64,000 bases of DNA from Kaistella gelatinilytica. Lineage in GTDB: Bacteria > Bacteroidota > Bacteroidia > Flavobacteriales > Weeksellaceae. A program made the translations under genes and the position numbers. This document shows, one piece after another, positions 43,836 to 54,000 of this stretch (position 1 is the first letter of the stretch; each line of letters starts with the position of its first letter). The stretch is taken from the NCBI RefSeq assembly GCF_015679325.1, contig NZ_JADPVI010000001.1, positions 1,054,001 to 1,118,000 on the forward strand, in the 5' to 3' direction. The notes beneath the pieces are model-generated. The model searched no databases, was not told the origin of the DNA, and worked only from the letters and a program-made list of their open reading frames with translations.

Positions 43836-43892
43836 TTTTGGCTAAAGCCAATTGAACATTTATATTTTGTAAACGGGCTAAAGCCCGTTCCT
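43836..43892. repeat. REP-like palindromic repeat inside trp operon
   Basis: Two perfect palindromes: TTGGCTAAAGCCAA (43838-43851) and AACGGGCTAAAGCCCGTT (43872-43889), followed by CCTATTGA. This GGCTAAAGCC-type arrangement is common in intergenic sequence of related genomes. It sits between trpC and trpF. Confidence 0.75.
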
Positions 43893-43964
43893 ATTGATAA
43901 CATTTAGTTTTATATCAATTCTTACAGCAATTAATTTTAAAAATCATTCGTGCATTCGTGGCTT

Positions 43965-44744
43965 TTAATTTTTAATTGTATTTAAAAATTCTTCGAAAGC
44001 AACTCCAGGATTTTCATTTCGCATAAAATATTCGCCCATCAAAAATCCATCAAATCCTTTTTCTTTAAGAAATTTAAAATCTTCTACAGAATAAATTCCG
44101 CTTTCCGCAACTGCCAAAACTTCTTTTGGCAAGAGGTTCTTTAAGTTGACTGAATGTTGCAGATCAACTTTGAAATCTTTAAGATTACGGTTGTTGATTC
44201 CGACCAGATCGATATTTTTATTAAAATGCTGCAATTCATCTTCTGTGTGAATTTCCAGCAAAACTTCCAGACCTAATTCGTGTGACAAATCCGTAAACTC
44301 CTGAACTTGGTTTGGAGAAAGACACGAAGCAATTAATAAAATCACATCTGCACCATTCGCTTTAGCTTCGTAAAACTGGAATTCATCAATCATAAAATCT
44401 TTTCGCAAAATAGGAATCGAAATTTCATTTCTGACTTTCAAAATATCTTCTAATTTTCCACCAAAAAATTCTGAATCAGTCAAGATTGAAATTCCACTTG
44501 CTCCAAACTTTTGATATGATTTTGCAACTTCTAAAACATCAGCCTTTTCATTAATAACTCCTTTACTGGGAGATTGTCTTTTAAATTCAGAAATGATTCC
44601 ACTACCCGACTTCACCGATTCCTTTAAAGAAATCGTATTACGTTGAAAAAATTTCGAATCTTTTAATTCAGTTAGAAAAATTTTCTTTTTCGCTTCGTCA
44701 ACTTCTACCTTTTTCTGGTCAATTATTTTATCGAGAATATTCAT
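43965..44744 (-). CDS. trpC: indole-3-glycerol phosphate synthase
   Basis: Ring closure of CdRP to indole-glycerol phosphate. 259 residues, TIM barrel, with IISEFKRQSPSKGVI, GISILTDSEFFGG, and ILRKDFMIDEFQ, which are the catalytic loops. It starts 2 bp after trpD. Confidence 0.97.
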   Translation of the reverse strand: MNILDKIIDQKKVEVDEAKKKIFLTELKDSKFFQRNTISLKESVKSGSGIISEFKRQSPSKGVINEKADVLEVAKSYQKFGASGISILTDSEFFGGKLEDILKVRNEISIPILRKDFMIDEFQFYEAKANGADVILLIASCLSPNQVQEFTDLSHELGLEVLLEIHTEDELQHFNKNIDLVGINNRNLKDFKVDLQHSVNLKNLLPKEVLAVAESGIYSVEDFKFLKEKGFDGFLMGEYFMRNENPGVAFEEFLNTIKN

Positions 44745-44746
44745 TT

Positions 44747-45733
44747 CTAATCAATTAAAACATTTAGACAATTCAAGGCTTTTCCTTCCATCAAACTTTC
44801 TTTCGCCATCATTAAGCAATTTTTGTAATCGCCATATTTCTCAGTATTCTTCAAAGCCATCGCAGCATTTGCTAAAACAACTGCGTTTTGTTCGTATGTT
44901 CCTTTTCCTTCTAAAATCGTTTTAAAAATCTCCGCTGCTTCTTCAACACTATTTCCGCCTAAAATAGTTTCTGCTTCGATATTCTTAAACTGCAATTCTT
45001 CTGCAGAATAAATCTTCTCGCCATATTTATCAATGATTTTAGTATCGCTCGTCAAACTGATTTCGTCATAACCATCTAAAGCATTGACGAGTAAAAAATC
45101 AGCATTTTTCTTCTGCAATAAATATTGATAAATCCTAGCGATTTCCAAATTCGCCACACCGATCATGGTATATTTTGGTTGAGCCGGATTGATCAATGGT
45201 CCCAACATATTAAAAAAAGTTTTTAAACCTAAATTTTTACGCATTGGCGCAATTGATTTCAATGAAGTGTGAAAAATCGGTGCGTGTAAATAACAGAAAT
45301 TCCCTTTTTCCAAATCACTTCTCAATTCGACTTCTGTTTCTTTAAAACGATAACCTAAAGTTTCCAAAACATTTGATGCACCGCTGATTGTTGAGGCTGC
45401 ATAATTTCCATGTTTGGCTACTTTTTGTCCAGTTCCAGCGACAACCAAACTCGCTAGAGTGGAAATATTAAACGTATTTTTTCCGTCGCCACCAGTTCCA
45501 ACAATGTCTACTAGATCATCTGTTCCTAAGTCTATTTTCGGCGCGAGCTGCTGCAATGCTTCGGTAAAACCTTCCAACTCTGCCAACGTTATACTTCGCA
45601 TTAAGAAAACGGTAACGAAAGAAGTCACTTCAATTTCATTAAAAATATTCTTTGAAATTTCCAGCAGAATTGATTTCGCTTGGGCTTTGCTCAGAGTTTG
45701 GTGGTCGAATAAATATTGTAATATTTCTTTCAT
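44747..45733 (-). CDS. trpD: anthranilate phosphoribosyltransferase
   Basis: Transfers phosphoribose from PRPP to anthranilate. 328 residues with DIVGTGGDGKNTFNIST (PRPP loop) and VAKHGNYAASTISG, LGYRF. It starts within 2 bp of the trpG stop. Confidence 0.97.
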   Translation of the reverse strand: MKEILQYLFDHQTLSKAQAKSILLEISKNIFNEIEVTSFVTVFLMRSITLAELEGFTEALQQLAPKIDLGTDDLVDIVGTGGDGKNTFNISTLASLVVAGTGQKVAKHGNYAASTISGASNVLETLGYRFKETEVELRSDLEKGNFCYLHAPIFHTSLKSIAPMRKNLGLKTFFNMLGPLINPAQPKYTMIGVANLEIARIYQYLLQKKNADFLLVNALDGYDEISLTSDTKIIDKYGEKIYSAEELQFKNIEAETILGGNSVEEAAEIFKTILEGKGTYEQNAVVLANAAMALKNTEKYGDYKNCLMMAKESLMEGKALNCLNVLID

Positions 45734-45734
45734 T

Positions 45735-46304
45735 TTAATTCTGTAAAAAATTTTGGATAATCTTTTTTCCGTGTGGTGTCAAGATACTTTCCGGATGATA
45801 TTGAACTGCCTGAACATCATATTTTTTATGTTGAAGCGACATGATCATTCCGTTCTCATCAACGGAGGTAATTTCCAGTTCTTCGGGGAAATCTTCAGGA
45901 TTTACGGCCCAACTGTGATATCTTCCAACTTCAAGATTTTCAGGTAAATCTCTTAAAAGTCGAGCGTCTTTTTTGATGGTTTGAGCATTGGTTGCAACGC
46001 CGTGATAAATTTCTGTAAGATTAATCAAACTTCCGCCAAAAGCTTCTGCAATGGCTTGCTGACCAAGACAAACTCCTAAAATAGATTTCGTTGGTGCGTA
46101 TTTTTTAATCAGTTCAATTAAAATTCCTGCTTCAGTCGGAATTCCCGGACCTGGAGAAAGAACGATCTTGTCATAATTTTCGACATCCTTCAACGCGATT
46201 TTATCGTTGCGGAAAACATCTACTTTTTCGCCACTGATCTGCTCAATCATTTGAACTAAATTATACGTAAAACTGTCGTAATTATCGAAGACTAATATTT
46301 TCAT
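45735..46304 (-). CDS. trpG: anthranilate synthase component II (glutamine amidotransferase)
   Basis: Supplies ammonia from glutamine to TrpE. 189 residues of class I amidotransferase: oxyanion region SPGPG, nucleophile Cys in GVCLGQQAIAE, and catalytic His in QYHPESILT. Tightly packed between trpE and trpD. Confidence 0.96.
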   Translation of the reverse strand: MKILVFDNYDSFTYNLVQMIEQISGEKVDVFRNDKIALKDVENYDKIVLSPGPGIPTEAGILIELIKKYAPTKSILGVCLGQQAIAEAFGGSLINLTEIYHGVATNAQTIKKDARLLRDLPENLEVGRYHSWAVNPEDFPEELEITSVDENGMIMSLQHKKYDVQAVQYHPESILTPHGKKIIQNFLQN

Positions 46305-46316
46305 AATTGTATTTTC

Positions 46317-47735
46317 TTAAATTGAGGTTGCTTTTTTAACGGCCATTTTCAGCGCATTCAGTTTATTATTCACTTCCTGTAATTCATTTTCTGCCGTAGA
46401 TTTCGCCACGATTCCAGCACCGGCTTGATAAAAAAGCGTGTTGTTTTTACTTAAAAAAGTTCGGATCATAATGGCCTGATTGCAACTTCCATCAAAGCCT
46501 ACAAAACCAATACAACCGCCATAAAAGGAACGCGATGTTTTTTCATAAGAATCGATCAACTCCATCGCCTTATATTTCGGTGCGCCACTCAAAGTTCCCT
46601 GGGGAAAAGTTGTTGCGATCATTTCATAAGGATTTTGATTTTCTTCAACATCTGCCGTAACTTCACTTACCAAGTGAATGACGTGAGAAAAAAACTGAAC
46701 TTCTTTCAACTTTGTTACTGTTGTATTTTTTCCGCAAATGCTTAAATCATTTCGCGCTAAATCAACCAGCATCGTATGTTCTGCATTTTCCTTTGCATCT
46801 TTTTTCAATTCTTCGGCAGCTTCTAAATCTTTCTGAACTTCACCAGTTCTTTTAAAAGTTCCCGCAATCGGATGAATAATCGCTTTTCCGTCTTTTATGA
46901 TCAGTTGACTTTCCGGACTGGAACCCATTAATTTAAAATCTCCATAGTCGAAATAAAATAAATAAGGAGAAGGATTAATATGTCGTAAAGAACGATAAAC
47001 ATTGAATTCATCACCATTAAATTTCTGTTCAAATCTTCTGCTCAATACCAGCTGAAAAACATCCCCACGGAAACAATGCTTTTTTGCGGTTTCAACCAAG
47101 TCACGATATTCTTCATCTTTTAGATTTGAAGTTTCATAATCAGTTGTTTTAAAGGGAAAAATAGGAGCATTTTTCTGATTGATGAGATTTTCGATCTCAA
47201 TCATATTCGATTTCAGCCCGTCGATTTTGTTTTCGATAATGAACATTTCATCGTTGTAATGGTTGATGGCAATTACATATTGATAAAGACGATATCGCAG
47301 TAATGGAATTTTATTTTCTTCTGAAAGTTTTTTAAACTTAATATTTTCAAAAAAAGGAATTGCATCATAACTCGTATAGCCAAAAAATCCCTGTGCAGAT
47401 TTACCGATTTCCTTAGTAGTTTCTTCGCAAATAAAACATTTGGTGAAATCATTTAAAAATTCACTCAACTTCTCTTTATCTAATGCGATCTTTTGTGGAT
47501 TACCAAGCGGAAATTTAATTTCTGCTTCATCAAAATTTCGGATCTCAATTCCAGCAACCGCGTTGATGGCGATAAACGAAAAGTTGTTATCGGTATTTTG
47601 GTTTCCGGCACTTTCCAACAAAATGGTATCGCGAAATTTATCACGAAGGCGAAGGTAAATTCCAACCGGCGTGAAAAGATCGCTCATCACCGATTTTACA
47701 GTTGTTTTTATGTTTACAGTTTGGTTAAATTCCAT
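46317..47735 (-). CDS. trpE: anthranilate synthase component I
   Basis: Converts chorismate to anthranilate. 472 residues. The early LLES motif (ILLESAG, about residue 36-39) belongs to the Trp feedback site, so allosteric inhibition is likely as well as attenuation. The chorismate domain has PIAGTFKRTG, DLARNDLS, FPQGTLSGAPK and YGGCIGFVG. First structural gene of the operon; start at 47735 follows the attenuator. Confidence 0.96.
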   Translation of the reverse strand: MEFNQTVNIKTTVKSVMSDLFTPVGIYLRLRDKFRDTILLESAGNQNTDNNFSFIAINAVAGIEIRNFDEAEIKFPLGNPQKIALDKEKLSEFLNDFTKCFICEETTKEIGKSAQGFFGYTSYDAIPFFENIKFKKLSEENKIPLLRYRLYQYVIAINHYNDEMFIIENKIDGLKSNMIEIENLINQKNAPIFPFKTTDYETSNLKDEEYRDLVETAKKHCFRGDVFQLVLSRRFEQKFNGDEFNVYRSLRHINPSPYLFYFDYGDFKLMGSSPESQLIIKDGKAIIHPIAGTFKRTGEVQKDLEAAEELKKDAKENAEHTMLVDLARNDLSICGKNTTVTKLKEVQFFSHVIHLVSEVTADVEENQNPYEMIATTFPQGTLSGAPKYKAMELIDSYEKTSRSFYGGCIGFVGFDGSCNQAIMIRTFLSKNNTLFYQAGAGIVAKSTAENELQEVNNKLNALKMAVKKATSI

Positions 47736-47755
47736 GAGATTTTTTAAAATTTAGA

Positions 47756-47793
47756 TAAAAAAAAGACTTTAACGGGTCACGTCAAAGTCTTTT
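47756..47793 (-). terminator. trp attenuator terminator
   Basis: RNA reads AAAAGACTTTGACG-TGACC-CGTTAAAGTCTTTT followed by more U. The stem is 14 bp (with one G-U), loop 5 nt, then eight U in total. It lies between the leader peptide and trpE, so it must be bypassed for trp expression. Confidence 0.93.
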
Positions 47794-47826
47794 ATATGTT
47801 ATTACAAACAGAATACAAGATTTGCT

Positions 47827-47883
47827 TCAGACCCTAATAAAGTTTGAATGATGCCACCAAGTAATGTTTGTTCTCGTTTTCAT
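47827..47883 (-). CDS. trpL: trp operon leader peptide
   Basis: 18-codon open frame MKTRTNITWWHHSNFIRV. Trp codons 9 and 10 are tandem (TGG TGG at 47854-47859). Codons 14-18 read ACTTTATTAGGGTC (47843-47830), which can pair with GACCCGTTAAAGT (47778-47766) in the 3' arm of the terminator. Stalling at the Trp codons would leave this segment free and form the antiterminator. A ribosome that reaches the stop would cover it and allow termination. Too short for normal gene calling; its promoter is directly upstream. Confidence 0.9.
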   Translation of the reverse strand: MKTRTNITWWHHSNFIRV

Positions 47884-47888
47884 TGGGA

Positions 47889-47919
47889 CAAATATATAAA
47901 TGTTTTTTCTATCTGCAAA
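47889..47919 (-). promoter_or_regulatory. trp operon promoter
   Basis: On the minus strand TTTG (47916-47919), 19 bp spacer, TATATTTG (47889-47896). This is the complete flavobacterial -33/-7 pair. The leader ATG begins 5 bp after the -7 box, so the transcript has almost no leader before the leader peptide. Confidence 0.8.
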
Positions 47920-47934
47920 TAATTTTTAAACAAA

Positions 47935-49059
47935 TTATTCTTCTACATTTTTCAAAGCCATCAATAATTGATAAGCACCTTTTGTGACAAATTTTTTATT
48001 GGCATTGGCTGGGTTGAAATTCAAAAGTTCGGTAAATCCATTTTCAGAATTTCCGATTTGTACGGGAAACATTTTATAGGTTTTAGGCTTAATTTCCTCA
48101 AAAATATACTGTTTTTCTTCCCAGGTTACGATCGCATCATCGGGAATTACAGTGCCTTGTTCAGAATCGGCTTCCATTTCGGCGTTCATAAAAGTTCCCG
48201 GAAGTAAGGTCAAACTATTATCAACAAAGTGGCAATGAACCAAAACACTTCGGTCAGGAGAAAAATCTTTACCAATAATGAAAACACGCGCTTCATATTT
48301 TTTAGTAGGATTTTGATTGGTAAAACCATACACTTTTTGACCTACTTTGATCTTATTTAGATCCTTTTCAAAAACCTTTAAAGCCAAATGCAGATCGCCC
48401 GTATTAACGATGTCAAACATCTTATCGATGGGCGAAACGTATTGTCCGATATTGACATTTACGGTAGAAATATATCCTGAAATTGGGGAAGTCACCGCGA
48501 AAGTCCGGCGTATATTATTAGCGTTCAAAGAGCCAGGATTAATTCCCATCGCAGTTAATTTTTGAGCCATTCCTTTCATCATAATATTTTGATTTTGACT
48601 TTCATTAAAGGCTTTTTGAGTTACTTTATCTGAACTTGCTTTGTTCTCATTCAAATCTTTTTGACGGGAATAATCCTGTTGCGCGTACTGCAAATTCGAT
48701 TTTGCCAAGAGATAATCCTGCTGTAATTGCACGAGTTCAGGATTTTCCAAAGTTGCTAACGTTTGTCCTTTGATCACATGATTTCCGGGCATAAATCTCG
48801 AAACTCGAACATAACCGCCGCTTGGTGCAGAAACGCTCGCCATTCCTTGTGGCGGAACGTCGATTTGTCCGGTAAGCATAATTTTATGCGCAATATCGAG
48901 GTTGTTTAAAGTGTTGGTTTCAATGCCCGAATTTTTAATTTGCAGATCAGTCAGAGAGACCTGATCTCCGGAAACAGTGCCCATCTTTTCCTTCTCGAGT
49001 TCTTTTTTGGAACAGGAAAAAATAATTAGGCTTAAAAATATAATAAGTAATTTTCTCAT
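47935..49059 (-). CDS. RND efflux periplasmic adaptor (CzcB/CusB-like) lipoprotein
   Basis: 374 residues from the Met at 49059 (MRKLLIIFLSLIIFSCSKKE); lipobox IFSC. The membrane-fusion protein has a barrel-sandwich hybrid domain (VSAPSGGYVRVSRFMPGNHVIKGQ), a helical hairpin rich in Gln/Asn (about 110-180), TSPISGYISTVNVNIGQYV and a C-terminal beta domain. Last gene of the efflux operon. Metal specificity not shown. Confidence 0.88.
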   Translation of the reverse strand: MRKLLIIFLSLIIFSCSKKELEKEKMGTVSGDQVSLTDLQIKNSGIETNTLNNLDIAHKIMLTGQIDVPPQGMASVSAPSGGYVRVSRFMPGNHVIKGQTLATLENPELVQLQQDYLLAKSNLQYAQQDYSRQKDLNENKASSDKVTQKAFNESQNQNIMMKGMAQKLTAMGINPGSLNANNIRRTFAVTSPISGYISTVNVNIGQYVSPIDKMFDIVNTGDLHLALKVFEKDLNKIKVGQKVYGFTNQNPTKKYEARVFIIGKDFSPDRSVLVHCHFVDNSLTLLPGTFMNAEMEADSEQGTVIPDDAIVTWEEKQYIFEEIKPKTYKMFPVQIGNSENGFTELLNFNPANANKKFVTKGAYQLLMALKNVEE

Positions 49060-49072
49060 TGTAAAAATTTTG

Positions 49073-49645
49073 TTATTTCGAATCACCGCCAATCATTTGT
49101 GAGGTAATTCCTTTTCGATTTGTATTTTCAGAAATCGCAACTCCGCCGAAGTGTAGAACAACGAAAATTGGCATCCAGTAAACGGCAAGTTTGTGGGTTG
49201 TTTCTGCTAAATTACCAAGAGATTCTGACCCGATCTCAAATTTTAGAATGCTGCCTGTAATTATTTGGATGGCGATCAAAACGTAGAATCCAAGATAGAT
49301 GAAACCCTGCAGTTTTTCTTTTGATGTCGTTGTTTTTGAAAAAGGATTCGGAAATCTAATTCCTTTAACGATCATATAAATGATCCTTGCTATAAAAGCA
49401 AAAGTAATCAGGTAAGCGGCGTAAACGTGCCATTCAAACATGGGATCCTGAACGGCATGAACGATGGTCCGAAGACTTTGTTTATCTAAATTTAGACTTT
49501 GAATTTGTGCATTTTTATTCACAGCATCTGAAATTACGGCTTTGCTCATCCAGACAATTCGGAGGAATCCTGTGGTAAATAAAACCAACATTCCCAATGC
49601 GAAAATCCAGTGTAATAAGCGATGTAGAACGGTATATGTTTTCAT
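49073..49645 (-). CDS. cytochrome b/b561-type membrane protein
   Basis: 190 residues, four hydrophobic segments. The pattern of His residues (HRLLHW at 8-12, EWHVYAAYL, THKLAVYW, VLHFGG) fits a four-helix di-heme cytochrome b of the Ni/Fe-hydrogenase or b561 type. Placed between TolC and adaptor genes with short gaps, which is unusual. It may supply redox power to a metal-related process; inference only. Confidence 0.8.
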   Translation of the reverse strand: MKTYTVLHRLLHWIFALGMLVLFTTGFLRIVWMSKAVISDAVNKNAQIQSLNLDKQSLRTIVHAVQDPMFEWHVYAAYLITFAFIARIIYMIVKGIRFPNPFSKTTTSKEKLQGFIYLGFYVLIAIQIITGSILKFEIGSESLGNLAETTHKLAVYWMPIFVVLHFGGVAISENTNRKGITSQMIGGDSK

Positions 49646-49664
49646 TTTGATAAAAATTAAATTA

Positions 49665-50885
49665 TTATTGCGTTAAATTATTCAATTGAATTGTTTTCTC
49701 ATTCAGCATTTTCTGAGTATCGATGAGTTTGTTTTGAATGTCTAAACTCTGGTTGATGAGAATAGACCATTCCAGGTAATTAATTTCACCTTCGTAGTAT
49801 AAGCGGTTTGCAGTTTTCATAATGGTTTCTGCATTTTTCAGACCTTTGGATTTATAATAATCAGTTTCGCTTTTTAATTTTTGAAATTCACCAAACAATG
49901 CTGCATATTGATGTTTTAGATTCTTTGAACCTAATTGATAATTATTTTCGGCGATGAGCTGATTAATTTTCTGACCTTCAATTAGTGATTTCTGAGCTCC
50001 ATTAAAAAGCGGAATTCCGACGCCGATCATTCCTGAATGAAAACGTGCGGATCTTTCGTAGAACTTATCATCTGCTCCTGTTCCGTACATGCTGGAATTA
50101 TTATAACCGATATTGAAAGTCGGCAAGAGTTTCGATTTTTCTGCATTTAGTTTGGCGAGTTCGATCGCTTTCTGCTGTTCTAATTGTTTTAAAACAACCG
50201 CATTTCCAGCGTAATTTACATCTTGAGTCAGTACATTCATTTCATAGAAATTTGAGTTTTCATTGGAATACAATGTTTCGTCATTGATCAGATAATTGAA
50301 TTGATAAAGGGAAACTTCACGGTCTTTTTTCAGATTTGCCAGTTGAATTTCTGCCTGACTTCTGTAGTTTTCAGCGGTCGTTTTTTCGAGAATATTGCTT
50401 TCTCCTTTTTTCAAACGAAGTTCGGCCCGGTTGTAATAATTGGTGTAAATGGAATCGGCTCGCAAAAGCAGTTTTTCCTTTTCATTTTGATAATTAAGGT
50501 CGTTGTAGATCAACGCGATCTCTCGTTTTAACTGCCATTTTTGAACATCTAAAGTCAACATTGAGTTTTTCCATTCCTCGATGAGAACCTGCTTTTGATT
50601 GTTATAAAATCCGGGTAATCTCAAAGTTTGGTTGACTGAAAATTTATTGTCGGTGTAAGCGGAAACAAATTGTCCAATTTCTCCGGAGACATTCAGCGGA
50701 TCTACTACTGCATAAGACTTTTTGATCTTGTCCTGATAATCGATCCGAAGTTGCCCGTTTTTTAAATTCAAATTATTCTTGAAGGCTTTTTCGTAGGCCG
50801 ATTCGAGGGAAATAGGCGTTTGTGCTTTCAGTTGAATTGCGATCAAGACTGAAAATGCGGTTATTATTTTTATAAGTTGTTTCAT
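49665..50885 (-). CDS. TolC-family outer-membrane efflux protein
   Basis: 406 residues with signal peptide ending QLKAQTP. Two repeats of long coiled helices with Leu/Gln/Asn pattern and a periplasmic hairpin, as in outer-membrane factors; internal GIGVGIPLFNGAQ marks the second barrel part (P-L-F motif). Separate from CzcA here, whereas many Bacteroidota CzcA proteins carry a fused TolC domain. Confidence 0.85.
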   Translation of the reverse strand: MKQLIKIITAFSVLIAIQLKAQTPISLESAYEKAFKNNLNLKNGQLRIDYQDKIKKSYAVVDPLNVSGEIGQFVSAYTDNKFSVNQTLRLPGFYNNQKQVLIEEWKNSMLTLDVQKWQLKREIALIYNDLNYQNEKEKLLLRADSIYTNYYNRAELRLKKGESNILEKTTAENYRSQAEIQLANLKKDREVSLYQFNYLINDETLYSNENSNFYEMNVLTQDVNYAGNAVVLKQLEQQKAIELAKLNAEKSKLLPTFNIGYNNSSMYGTGADDKFYERSARFHSGMIGVGIPLFNGAQKSLIEGQKINQLIAENNYQLGSKNLKHQYAALFGEFQKLKSETDYYKSKGLKNAETIMKTANRLYYEGEINYLEWSILINQSLDIQNKLIDTQKMLNEKTIQLNNLTQ

Positions 50886-50924
50886 TTTTTAATTTATTAA
50901 AAGTCATTTGATTGAAGCTAAAAT

Positions 50925-51015
50925 CTGCAGCCCGACTTGAGCGGAGCTCTTTTTTATTGGTGGCTGAGCTTGTCGAAGCCAGCAATAAAAAAAGCGGGAG
51001 CGGAAGGCGGAAACG
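50925..51015. repeat. dispersed repeat inside efflux operon
   Basis: GCAGCCCGACTTGAGCGGAG and AAAAGCGGGAGCGGAAGGCG flank an AT stretch that reads TTTTTTATTG / CAATAAAAAA (inverted) around TGGCTGAGCTTGTCGAAGCCA, itself a palindrome-like core. It lies between the tolC and czcA genes. The family recurs in part at 41885. Confidence 0.65.
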
Positions 51016-51033
51016 TCTGCCCAAAACCTAATT

Positions 51034-54000
51034 CTATTCATCGTAGCCATCTTCTTCTTCGCTTATTTCCTGAATTTTTTTGCGTCTGTCGGGGAAATGT
51101 TCCTCAAACCAGATATAAATTAGTGGCAATAAATAGAGCGTGAGGAAAGTTGCCAAGAGTAAACCACCGATAACGACTGTTGCTAAAGGTCTTTGTACTT
51201 CTGCACCTTCGCCGGTACTGAGTGCCATTGGTAAAAATCCGAGTGATGCTACCAAAGCGGTCATTAAAACCGGGCGTAATCGGGTTCTGCCGCCGATTTT
51301 TACGACGTCGTTTAAATCCGAATGTTTTAGTTTCTGCCGATTAAATTCTGCGATCAGGACGATTCCATTTAATACGGCCACTCCGAAAAGTGCTATGAAA
51401 CCTACGCCTGCAGAAATACTGAAATTCATTCCACGAATCCAGAGCGACATTATTCCGCCGATCATAGAAAGTGGAATTGCGGAGAAAATCAGCAAGCCAT
51501 ATTTGACCGAATTAAAGGCGAAATAAAGCATCAGTAAAATCAGCAATAAACTGATGGGAACTGCGATCATTAAACGGGATTTCGCATGCTGAAGGTTCTC
51601 GAAAGTTCCGCCATAAGAGATCGAATAACCGGTCGGAAGTTTGAAATCTTTTTCGACGACTTTCTGCAGATCTTCTACGGTGGACTGAATATCGCGGTTT
51701 CTGACATTGAAGCCGACAATAATTCTGCGCTGTGCATTTTCCCGCTGTATTTGATTGACACTTTCTTTGAGTTCGACGGAAGCCACGGTGCTCAAAGGGA
51801 TTTCAGTTCCTGAAGGAGTCGAAATTAACAGATTGTTGACATCATCGACATTCTTTCTTTGCTCGCCATCTAAACGAACAACAAGATCAAATTTCTTCTC
51901 TCCTTCGAAAACAGAACCTGTAGATTGTCCCGCAAATGCAGTGTTTACGATATTATTCACATCTTCTACATTTAATCCAAATTGCGAAAGCGCTTCTCTT
52001 TTGTAAGAAATCACGATCTGTGGCATTCCCGAAATTGGTTCTACGTAAATGTTTTGAGCTCCTTTTATTTTTTTGGAGATCGCTCCTAATTTCTCGGCGT
52101 AAACTTTTAAACTATCCAGATTTTCACCATAAATTTTAATAACAACATCTTGTCTTGCACCGGTCATTAACTCGTTAAAACGCATGGCGACCGGATATTG
52201 GAAGGAATAGGTAACGCCGATCAGATTTTTCTTAAGTTCTGCAGACATCTTTTCCGATAATTCATTATAAGATTTCGCAGAAGTCCATTCTTTGCGGGGT
52301 TTCAGAATGATCATCATGTCACTTGCATCGATTGGCATTGGATCGGTTGGGATCTCACTGCTTCCGGTTTTCCCGACGATCTTTTCAATTTCGGGGAATT
52401 TTTTCATTAATATTCGGGAAGATTTCTGAACTGCATCGGTGGAAGTTTTCAGATTGCTTCCGGGTAAAACCCGGGTATCAACGGCGAAATCTCCTTCCGG
52501 AAGTGAGGGAATGAACTCACCGCCTAATCTCGACATTACAAATAAGGATACGAAAAATAATCCGACAACGCTGAAGAAAACTAAATTCGGAATTTTTAAA
52601 ACAAAATTTAAAGTCTTATGATAAAAGCTTTCCAGTTTTGCCATCATTCGATCTGAAAAGTTTTTCTTTAGATCTATTTTTTTAGATAAAAACAAAGAAC
52701 TCATCATTGGAATGTAAGTCAGAGAAAGAATGAACGCACCAAGCAAAGCGAAGATCACGGTTTGTGCCATTGGTTTGAACATTTTTCCTTCAATTCCCTG
52801 CAATGTTAAGATCGGCAAGTAAACGATCAGGATAATAATCTGACCGAAAACCGCTGAATTCATCATGGTACTCGAAGAAGTATAAACCTCGCGATCCATA
52901 AATTCCTGAGAAATTTTCTTGTCCTGAAACTTCGTTAAATGTTTGAATCGATGTAAGATCGCTTCGACAATAATCACGGCACCATCGACGATCAATCCAA
53001 AATCTAAGGCTCCTAAACTCATTAAATTCCCGGAAACACCGAAAATATTCATCATGATGATCGCAAAAAGCATTGCCAAAGGAATGACAGAAGCCACTAA
53101 AAGTCCGGCGCGAAAATTTCCCAGGAATAAAACCAGGACGAATATGACGATCAGCGCACCTTCCAGCAGGTTTTTACTTACGGTTCCAATCGCGTTATTC
53201 ACCATTTTGGTCCGGTCCAGAAAAGCATCAATCTTTACGCCTTCCGGAAGTGTTTTTTGTATTTCTTCAATCCTGCTTTTCACCAATTTAATGACTTCAT
53301 TGGAGTTTGCGCCTTTCATCATCATTACCACGGCGCCTGCAACTTCGCCCTCTCCATTATAAGTCATCGCACCGTAGCGAATGGCTTTTCCGTATTGAAC
53401 TTTTCCAATATTTTTAATAAGAATCGGTGTTCCGTCCGCTAAATTTTTAATGACGGTATTCTCAATATCGGGGATCTTATTCATCAAACCTTCCGTTCTG
53501 ATAAATAAAACGCTGGGTCCTTTTTCAATGTAAGCGCCACCAGTGTTTTGATTGTTTTTTTGCAGTGCATTAAAAACCTCGGTGATCGTAACGCCCATCG
53601 ATTTTAAAATGGCGGGATTTACTGCAACTTCATACTGTTTCAAATTTCCACCAAAACTTGCGACATCGGCAACTCCAGGAGTTCCTAACAGTTGTCGGCG
53701 GACGATCCAATCCTGAATAGTTCGTAATTCCATCGGATTATATCGGTGTTCGTACCCTTTTTTCGGACGGACCACATACTGGTAAATTTCCCCTAAACCT
53801 GTGGAAATTGGCGCCATTTGCGGCACTCCCAAATTGATAGGAATTTCTTTTGAAACCTGCTGCAATCTTTCTGCAACCTGTTGACGAGCCACCATCAAAT
53901 CGATATCGTCTTTGAAGACAATGGTAATTACAGATAAACCAAACCGCGAGAAACTCCGCATTTCTTTGATTCCCTGTATATTGTAATTGATCTGCTCTAA

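Noticed and set aside
52943-53362. plus-strand frame of 139 codons inside czcA
   Set aside because: Antisense to the conserved RND membrane region and rich in unlikely composition.
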